The translations under genes were made by a program, and so were the position numbers. This document shows positions 14,994-20,171 of a stretch of DNA of 20,171 bases, piece by piece; within the stretch, counting starts at the first letter, position 1, and each line of letters begins with the position of its first letter. Under the pieces are notes generated by a model that saw nothing but the letters and a program-made list of their open reading frames with translations, made no database searches and was not told the origin of the DNA. Source of the stretch: DUAG01 sp046756865 (GTDB lineage Bacteria > Nitrospirota > Nitrospiria > SBBL01 > JAADHI01); NCBI GenBank assembly GCA_046756865.1, contig JBHHXE010000022.1, forward strand, positions 1 to 20,171. Reading direction: 5' to 3'.

Positions 14994-15040
14994 AATCCAC
15001 TGTTCAAGCACTCAATCTGCGGAGTCCAATAAACGGATGA
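14990..15040 (+). CDS. 16-codon ORF bridging the aapQ and aapM genes
   Basis: ATG at 14990 overlaps the aapQ stop in ATGA (14990-14993). The frame reads MKSTVQALNLRSPING and stops at TGA 15038-15040, overlapping the aapM ATG in a second ATGA (15037-15040). It could be a coupling peptide that carries terminating ribosomes across the 43-nt gap. It could also be the out-of-frame remnant of a longer aapM N-terminus. No homology is claimed. Confidence 0.35.
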   Translation: MKSTVQALNLRSPING

Positions 15041-16221
15041 TTCCCTGGATTAAAAAAAATCTGTTTAGCTCCCCGATAAATGCCCTCTTAACCCTGGGGA
15101 GTCTTTGGCTGAGTTATCTTATGTTCGTCCCGGCATTTACTTTCGTTTTTCATAATGCCAACTGGAAAGTTATCGTTGATAATATCCATCTTTTCGCTGT
15201 TGGCTCCTATCCGGTAGAACAACTTTGGAGAATATTGCTGAATCTCGTGCTCCTGATGGGCTTGTTTGGCGCAAGCATCGCTACCCGAACAACGATGGGC
15301 ATCAAAAGCTGGTCCCTGTTTTTCTTATTCTCGGGTACAGCAGTGTGGAATGCAGTCGCTGGTTATGGTTCAAGTCAGGGGGGATTCAATGACGCCAATC
15401 ACTATTTCCTCGTCGCAGGGGCAATATTCTACCTCCTTGGATACACCCTGTTTAAATTTGGGCAAAAGTTCAAAAAGGCGCGGGCTTACCAAATCGTCCT
15501 TGGATGGTTCTTTTACATCTTCATCAGCCTGATCCTATTGAGCGGTTTTACGGACAGTACTGTTTTACCCAGGGTAGAAAACCATCTATGGGGTGGACTG
15601 CTTTTGACCTCCTTGGTAACCATCGTCGGCATTGTCGCCTCTTTCCCACTGGGGGTCGCCCTCGCCTTGGGGAGAAGAAGCCACCTCCCCGGAATCAGAT
15701 GGCTTTGCATCGGATTTATCGAAACCATCCGAGGCGTCCCCCTGATCACCTTGTTATTTATGGGTCAAATCCTTATCCCCTTATTCCTTCCTCCCGCCCT
15801 GGTGGTTAGCAACCTGGTCCGCGTGATGATTGCGGTCACACTTTTTGCCGCGGCCTACATGGCGGAGTACGTCCGGGGAGGATTGCAGGCCCTACCCGTA
15901 GGACAAATCGAGGCATCACAGGCACTTGGACTGAACCGCATCCAAACAAACCTCTTCATTGTTCTGCCTCAGGCAATCCGCGCTGTCATTCCGGCACTCG
16001 TCGGGGAATGTATCGCCCTATTTAAAGATACCTCTTTAGTGGCCATTGTCGGACTTCTGGATCTGACAGGGGCCGCGAAAGCGGCTATTGGCCAACCCGC
16101 CTTTATTGGCTTGGAAGCCGAAGTTTTCATGACAATCGCACTTATCTATTGGATTTTCAGTTTTATAATGTCAAGATATAGCCGAAATTTAGAAAAACAA
16201 CTTGGAGTCGGCGTTCGATGA
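15037..16221 (+). CDS. aapM: General L-amino acid ABC transporter permease AapM
   Basis: This 394-aa second permease begins MIPWIKKNLFSSPINALLTL, matching the usual WLRRNLFSS-type start of AapM/BztC. It has several N-terminal membrane segments and then the HisMQ core: FIETIRGVPLITLLFMGQIL, the EAA loop GQIEASQALGLNRIQTNLFI and LPQAIRAVIPALVGECIALF. It pairs with AapQ to form the channel. The ATG at 15037 is chosen because it overlaps the preceding small ORF stop. GGAG at 15021-15024 is 12 nt upstream, rather distant. An in-frame ATG at 14965 would add 24 residues of non-membrane-like sequence and overlap aapQ by 29 nt. Its stop overlaps aapP in ATGA. Confidence 0.92.
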   Translation: MIPWIKKNLFSSPINALLTLGSLWLSYLMFVPAFTFVFHNANWKVIVDNIHLFAVGSYPVEQLWRILLNLVLLMGLFGASIATRTTMGIKSWSLFFLFSGTAVWNAVAGYGSSQGGFNDANHYFLVAGAIFYLLGYTLFKFGQKFKKARAYQIVLGWFFYIFISLILLSGFTDSTVLPRVENHLWGGLLLTSLVTIVGIVASFPLGVALALGRRSHLPGIRWLCIGFIETIRGVPLITLLFMGQILIPLFLPPALVVSNLVRVMIAVTLFAAAYMAEYVRGGLQALPVGQIEASQALGLNRIQTNLFIVLPQAIRAVIPALVGECIALFKDTSLVAIVGLLDLTGAAKAAIGQPAFIGLEAEVFMTIALIYWIFSFIMSRYSRNLEKQLGVGVR

Positions 16222-16976
16222 ACACAGAAAAAACCAATAACGAAAAAGTAATACGCTGCCGAAATGTCCACAAATGGTTTGGGAATTTCCACGCCTTACA
16301 AGGCGTGAGCCTTGAAGTCGACAAGGGAGAGGTCATCGTGATCATCGGGCCGTCCGGGTCCGGGAAATCGACATTCATCCGGACACTCAACCGACTGGAA
16401 GTCCACGAAGAAGGAGAAATTATCATTCATGGAACCGTATTAAACAATGATTTGAAGAACATAGAGACTATACGAAGAGAGGTGGGGATGGTCTTTCAAA
16501 GCTTCAACCTCTTTCCGCACCTGAGCATTATGGACAATATCACCCTCGCCCAGATTCGCGTCCGAAAGCGGCCAAAAGAACAGGCCAAAGAAAAAGCGAT
16601 GGAATTATTAAAACGGGTGGGCATCCCTGAACAAGCTTCCAAGTACCCCGGGCAACTGTCCGGGGGTCAGCAGCAGCGCGTCGCTATCGCCAGAGCACTG
16701 GCAATGGAGCCTGAAGTCATGTTGTTTGATGAACCAACATCAGCATTGGACCCTGAGATGATCAAAGAAGTGCTTGATGTCATGAAAGAGCTCGCTCTTT
16801 CCGGAATGACAATGCTTGTCGTGACCCACGAGATGGGCTTTGCCAGGGAAGTCGCAAACCGGGTTCTGTTTTTTGATGAAGGGCAAATTATTGAGGAAAC
16901 AACACCCGAAATCTTTTTCACAAATCCAAAGCATGAACGTTCCAGAGATTTCCTCTCCAAAATACTCGGTCACTGA
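16218..16976 (+). CDS. aapP: General L-amino acid ABC transporter ATP-binding protein AapP
   Basis: This 252-aa ATPase of the GlnQ/HisP family powers the AapJQM importer from the cytoplasmic face. It has a Walker A GPSGSGKST (residues 44-52), the Q-loop VFQSFNLFPHLS, signature LSGGQQQR, Walker B VMLFDEPTSALDP and H-loop VVTHEM. The start overlaps the aapM stop (ATGA 16218-16221), so translation is coupled. No strong terminator follows; AAACCC (16983-16988) can pair with GGGTTT (17008-17013), but this overlaps the next promoter. Confidence 0.95.
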   Translation: MNTEKTNNEKVIRCRNVHKWFGNFHALQGVSLEVDKGEVIVIIGPSGSGKSTFIRTLNRLEVHEEGEIIIHGTVLNNDLKNIETIRREVGMVFQSFNLFPHLSIMDNITLAQIRVRKRPKEQAKEKAMELLKRVGIPEQASKYPGQLSGGQQQRVAIARALAMEPEVMLFDEPTSALDPEMIKEVLDVMKELALSGMTMLVVTHEMGFAREVANRVLFFDEGQIIEETTPEIFFTNPKHERSRDFLSKILGH

Positions 16977-16994
16977 CGCGCCAAACCCTGTTGT

Positions 16995-17023
16995 TTGCTG
17001 CAAAAAGGGGTTTCTGTTATATT
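16995..17023 (+). promoter_or_regulatory. Promoter of the 136-aa protein / radical SAM unit
   Basis: TTGCTG (16995-17000) and TATATT (17018-17023) are spaced by exactly 17 bp, and the -10 is preceded by TGT, giving an extended -10. The start is expected near 17030, about 50 nt before the ATG at 17082. It separates this unit from the aap operon. Confidence 0.55.
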
Positions 17024-17081
17024 GTGAAAAAAGCTTTCCTGCACAATGAAATCAATAACATTACTTGGAATAGGAGAATAA

Positions 17082-17492
17082 ATGAAGAAGCATCACTTTC
17101 TTTGGATGATCCCCTTTGGCTTATTTTTTTTAATGACCTCCCCCGCTTTTGGGAAAAAAATCGCCCTTCACGGCCTTCCCGTCATTCAAACCAGGAGTTC
17201 ATCAGAAGTTTCCCATAACGTCAGGCTCGACAACAATCAAAAGCTGACCAACGCCATTATTATCATGATCGAAGACGGGAAGTATTATTGGGAAACACGG
17301 GATCATAGAGAGTTGACCTTTAAATCAATGAAAGATTTTGATCTCTTTATCGACCTTGAAACGGGAGGCTACATCAAGGTCTTTACGAAGAATGGCCAAA
17401 CCCGGTATATGGAGCATATCTCTATAAAAAGGATGAAGGCCTTCACCTATTGGGGCAATATCATCACCTATAATCCTAAGGTGTCTGAGTGA
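17082..17492 (+). CDS. Secreted 136-aa protein of unknown function
   Basis: I do not recognise the family. The protein starts with a clear Sec signal peptide (MKKHHF, then a hydrophobic stretch ending in SPAFG, about 23 residues). The mature ~113 residues contain no cysteine, so it is neither a lipoprotein nor a thioether-type substrate. The sequence alternates polar and beta-branched residues (KLTNAIIIMIEDGKYYWETR, GGYIKVFTKNGQTRYMEHIS), suggesting a small beta-rich domain. TAGGAG lies 5 nt before the ATG. Its stop overlaps the GTG start of the radical SAM gene (GTGA at 17489-17492), so the two are translationally coupled and probably act together. Confidence 0.8.
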   Translation: MKKHHFLWMIPFGLFFLMTSPAFGKKIALHGLPVIQTRSSSEVSHNVRLDNNQKLTNAIIIMIEDGKYYWETRDHRELTFKSMKDFDLFIDLETGGYIKVFTKNGQTRYMEHISIKRMKAFTYWGNIITYNPKVSE

Positions 17493-18922
17493 GGGATCCC
17501 GGAGAGATATTACTTATTTCCTGTTACGAATTGGGACACCAGCCGATCGCACTTGCGTCGCCACTGGCATTTTTAGAACAGGCCGGGTATCGGCCCGATG
17601 TCATCGATATTTCTGTCCAGAAACTCGACATGGCCAAGGTCAAACGGGCCAGGCTGATTGCGATCTCTGTCCCGATGCACACCGCCCTGCGCATCGGGGC
17701 CGTGGTCGCTGCACAGGCCCGGGAAGCCAATACGAATTGTCATATTGCCTTCTTCGGCCTTTATTCATCTCTTAACGAAAATGCGCTCCTGGAAAAAGTG
17801 GCAGATACTGTTATTGGAGGGGAATATGAGACCGTACTGGTTTCACTTGCTCAATCCCTTGAGGAAAAGCGCAATCATCCCATTAAGGGGGCCAGCACTC
17901 GCCAAATAAACGCAGCACCACTCCTGACACATCTTCCCTTCGTTACACCAAGTCGGACCATCCTTCCCCCTCTGGAGAAATACGCTCACCTCGAAAAAGA
18001 TGGTATCCTCCGGCAGGTTGGATACCTTGAGGCGAGCCGGGGATGCCGCTACCACTGTCGCCACTGTCCGATCCCTTCGGTCTATGACGGGCATTTTTTT
18101 CTTATCCCCCGTGAATTTGTTTTGGAAGATATTAAAAAACTGGTTGATTTGGGTGCAACACATATCACCTTCGGTGATCCGGACTTCTTAAATGGTCCTG
18201 TCCATTCCCTCCGGATCGTTCGATCAATGCACGCGCTGTTTCCGGATCTCACCTTCGATTTTACCGCCAAGATCGAGCATCTGATCAGATATCAGTCCTC
18301 CCTCCCGGAACTGGCTGAACTGGGCTGCATCTTTATCATCTCAGCGCTCGAGTCGCTTAACAACACCATTTTGGACCATCTGAATAAAAATCACACGAGG
18401 GCCGATATTACCCAAGCAGTATCTTACACACGGGAAGCCGGGATTACACTCCGCCCTTCGCTAGTCCCCTTTACCCCATGGACCACAATGGAGGATATCA
18501 CTGAACTCTTTGATTTTGTCGAAAAGGAAGGCATGATCGATTGCCTCGACCCGGTACAATATACAATTCGCCTGCTTATACCACCCGGTTCCCTTCTCCT
18601 GTCAGAACCGAGTGTTACCCCACACCTCGGCCCCCTGGTTCGCGAAGCCTTCACCTATCAATGGACCCATCCTGATCCCAGGATCGACCGTCTGCAGGAA
18701 ATGTTCTCTGAAGATGTGGAAAAGGGAACACAAGAAGGCGTAGACCCCGCCATGATATTCTATCAACTGAAGGAACTCGCTTATGCCGCCTTTGAAAGAC
18801 GTAGCCCGGCTACTGTTATATATCCAGTTCACAGCGAACGCTTACGACCGCCACGACTGACCGAACCTTGGTTTTGCTGCGCGGAACCCACCCGCAAACA
18901 ATTTGAAATCATTCAAGAGTAG
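17489..18922 (+). CDS. CCAEP-tailed radical SAM protein with B12-binding-like N-terminus
   Basis: Residues ~1-130 resemble a cobalamin-binding-type Rossmann domain (ILLISCYELGHQPIALASPL, VIGGEYE), without an obvious DxHxxG cobalt-ligand histidine. The radical SAM core starts near residue 178 with LEASRGCRYHCRHCPIP: Cys186, Cys190 and Cys193 form the CxxxCxxC site for the SAM-binding 4Fe-4S cluster. HITFGDPDFLNGP follows as the core glycine/acidic strand. The C-terminus ends PWFCCAEPTRKQ with Cys463-Cys464. From memory, this CUAEP/CCAEP tail defines a named radical SAM (seleno)protein family in which the second cysteine can be selenocysteine; here both codons are TGC. The reaction is unknown. 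It starts with GTG overlapping the 136-aa gene. Confidence 0.88.
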   Translation: MRDPGEILLISCYELGHQPIALASPLAFLEQAGYRPDVIDISVQKLDMAKVKRARLIAISVPMHTALRIGAVVAAQAREANTNCHIAFFGLYSSLNENALLEKVADTVIGGEYETVLVSLAQSLEEKRNHPIKGASTRQINAAPLLTHLPFVTPSRTILPPLEKYAHLEKDGILRQVGYLEASRGCRYHCRHCPIPSVYDGHFFLIPREFVLEDIKKLVDLGATHITFGDPDFLNGPVHSLRIVRSMHALFPDLTFDFTAKIEHLIRYQSSLPELAELGCIFIISALESLNNTILDHLNKNHTRADITQAVSYTREAGITLRPSLVPFTPWTTMEDITELFDFVEKEGMIDCLDPVQYTIRLLIPPGSLLLSEPSVTPHLGPLVREAFTYQWTHPDPRIDRLQEMFSEDVEKGTQEGVDPAMIFYQLKELAYAAFERRSPATVIYPVHSERLRPPRLTEPWFCCAEPTRKQFEIIQE

Positions 18923-19115
18923 CCTCAGAAGGTGTCTCGAGGACGATTTATGAGACGCTTGATCCCATACCCCAGCATTCGAAAAGTCAACCTGGTTTTT
19001 TTCATCACACGGAATTCCTTTCCGGTGACGCCATCCGTCCGGTGAGGAATTCTTGCTGTTGATAACGCAGTATTTAAGGTGGATGGGTCTCGCGCTAGCC
19101 ATCGGCGGTTTTGGG
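18923..19115. other. Convergent intergenic gap
   Basis: The gap between the radical SAM gene and the converging thiolase has no convincing gene. GAATTCC (19012-19018) and GGAATTC (19046-19052) form an inverted repeat, and TCCGGTGA is directly repeated at 19021-19028 and 19038-19045. No clear intrinsic terminator with a U-tract was found for either gene. A 26-codon minus-strand frame (18925-19005) is noted but not supported. Confidence 0.5.
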
Positions 19116-20171
19116 TTACGGTCTTTCGAGGATGCTGACCGTGATATAGGTTCCCGTTCCCGCATGACTGTGGATCAAGCCCCGTTTTGCATTCCTGATC
19201 TGGAGCGTGCTGCTCCCCAAATGTTTCTTGATACTCCCCTGCAACTGCCAAAAAGCAAAGACCGCCTGCATCAAGCCCGTAGCGCCGACCGGATGACCGC
19301 AGGCCAGGAGACCTCCGCTGGGATTCACCGGAATACGCCCTCGTTTCGGAAGTTTCAGGCCATAGTCGATTTCGGGCATGAAGGGGCTCCCTTCTTCAAC
19401 AAAGCTCCCCCCTTCTCCGTACTTACAGAGACCAAGATCTTCGTAGGTCTGAATCTCGGATGAGGTGTAAGCATCATGTAACTCAACAAAATCAAGCTCC
19501 TCCCCGGGGTTTTGAATGCCAGCCATCTGGTAAGCCAGCTTCGCCGCCATCCGTCCCCCTCTGAAAGAATGAACCCCCGGATATTTTAATTCCTTGTAAT
19601 CGTTTACCCCTTCGTGAGGGAGGAGAGGCACTTCTCCATGAGGCCGGTCTGCCATGCGCATCGCGTCCGTTCCGCTTCCCACACCGGAAACCTTGACCGG
19701 CCGTCGACAGATCTTTGCAGCCACCTTTTCCGTGGCCAGAACAGCAACAGCCGCCCCGTCCGACATCGTACAAATATCTAGCATCGTAAGCGGGGTTGCA
19801 ACCATGGTTGCGCCCCGGACATCTTCGACCGTCATCAATCCGGGTCTTTGCGCATAAGGATTATAAAGGGCATTGGCGTGATTCTTGATGGAAACCAGGG
19901 CCATCTGCTCCGGCGTTGTTCCAAACTCATGCATATGCCGTTGAACCATCATGGCGTAGTAACCGCTGTAAAAACCCCCAACAGGATAATCGAAATTGGT
20001 ATCTGAAGCGAGGGCGATAAATTCGTTTCCTTTCCAGGTATTCACCCGTGACATCGTCTCAAATCCAAAGGCAAGACAGACATCCATCCTTCCGGAAGCC
20101 ACCGACTCCCAGGCGCTCTGAAAACAGAGCCCCCCGGTCGCCCCCCCTCCTTCGACCCGTCGGGAAGGTTT
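19116..20171 (-). CDS. SCP-x/lipid-transfer-type thiolase, 5'-truncated by window edge
   Basis: The 351 visible residues form a thiolase-fold protein of the SCP-x/archaeal acetyl-CoA acetyltransferase subgroup. Features are ASGRMDVCLAFGFETMS, FYSGYYAMMVQRHMHEFG, ICTMSDGAAVAVLATE, DFVELHDAYTSSEIQTYEDL, NPSGGLLACGHPVGATG (His motif) and HAGTGTYITVSIL at the C-terminus. The N-terminal ~50 or more residues lie beyond the right edge. At the usual nucleophile motif (VEAACASGG or VEGACATGG) the sequence reads VEGGGATGG, so glycine replaces the cysteine (codon 20142-20144). It may be a beta-keto-thiolase with unusual chemistry or a non-catalytic partner. These proteins often sit next to a DUF35 zinc/OB-fold protein, which would be outside the window. 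Confidence 0.85.
   Translation of the reverse strand, partial: KPSRRVEGGGATGGLCFQSAWESVASGRMDVCLAFGFETMSRVNTWKGNEFIALASDTNFDYPVGGFYSGYYAMMVQRHMHEFGTTPEQMALVSIKNHANALYNPYAQRPGLMTVEDVRGATMVATPLTMLDICTMSDGAAVAVLATEKVAAKICRRPVKVSGVGSGTDAMRMADRPHGEVPLLPHEGVNDYKELKYPGVHSFRGGRMAAKLAYQMAGIQNPGEELDFVELHDAYTSSEIQTYEDLGLCKYGEGGSFVEEGSPFMPEIDYGLKLPKRGRIPVNPSGGLLACGHPVGATGLMQAVFAFWQLQGSIKKHLGSSTLQIRNAKRGLIHSHAGTGTYITVSILERP

Noticed and set aside
16983..17013. AAACCC/GGGTTT as an intrinsic terminator of the aap operon
   Set aside because: The stem is 6 bp with a 19-nt loop, no T-run follows, and it overlaps a better-supported promoter.
18925..19005. A 26-codon minus-strand frame (MKKTRLTFRMLGYGIKRL...) in the convergent gap
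   Set aside because: It is very short, its possible ribosome binding site is about 11 nt away, and no family or conservation can be shown.

Overview
This 20.2 kb window looks like a chromosomal stretch of a Gram-negative, lipid- and amino-acid-using bacterium. GC content appears moderate (estimated by eye). Signal peptides, a PilZ protein, a periplasmic amino-acid-binding protein and non-ATG starts behind strong Shine-Dalgarno sites fit a Proteobacteria/Desulfobacterota/Nitrospirota-like genome. The phylum cannot be fixed from sequence reading alone. No tRNA, rRNA, CRISPR array, integrase or insertion sequence was seen.

Left part (1-3.9 kb, + strand): the last codons of an upstream gene, a PHBH/UbiH-type FAD monooxygenase, a structured non-coding gap, a secreted DUF192 protein whose consensus promoter lies almost on its start codon, a LuxR-type regulator with a divergent sensory N-terminus, and a PilZ protein.

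Middle (4.0-12.4 kb, - strand): seven co-directional genes forming a fatty-acid beta-oxidation operon, in transcription order fadD-type acyl-CoA ligase, thiolase, 3-hydroxyacyl-CoA dehydrogenase, enoyl-CoA hydratase, etfB, etfA and a FixC/ETF-quinone oxidoreductase. Together they activate fatty acids, run the hydratase/dehydrogenase/thiolase steps and send acyl-CoA dehydrogenase electrons through ETF to quinone. The acyl-CoA dehydrogenase itself and a FixX ferredoxin partner are absent from the window. The fadD leader carries paired CCATATGG palindromes behind an extended -10 promoter, and several intercistronic gaps hold perfect hairpins.

Right part (12.4-17.0 kb, + strand, divergent from fadD): a complete general L-amino-acid ABC transporter, aapJQMP (bztABCD-like). 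It is preceded by a promoter and a strongly structured leader with a perfect 12-bp stem. The two permease genes are bridged by a 16-codon ORF with ATGA overlaps at both ends.

Far right (17.0-20.2 kb): a promoter drives a two-gene unit of a secreted 136-aa protein of unknown function and a B12-binding-like radical SAM enzyme that ends in a CCAEP tail, the cysteine form of a tail known with selenocysteine. This pair is the best candidate for a poorly described system. The window closes with a convergent, 5'-truncated SCP-x/lipid-transfer-type thiolase whose usual nucleophilic cysteine position reads as glycine.
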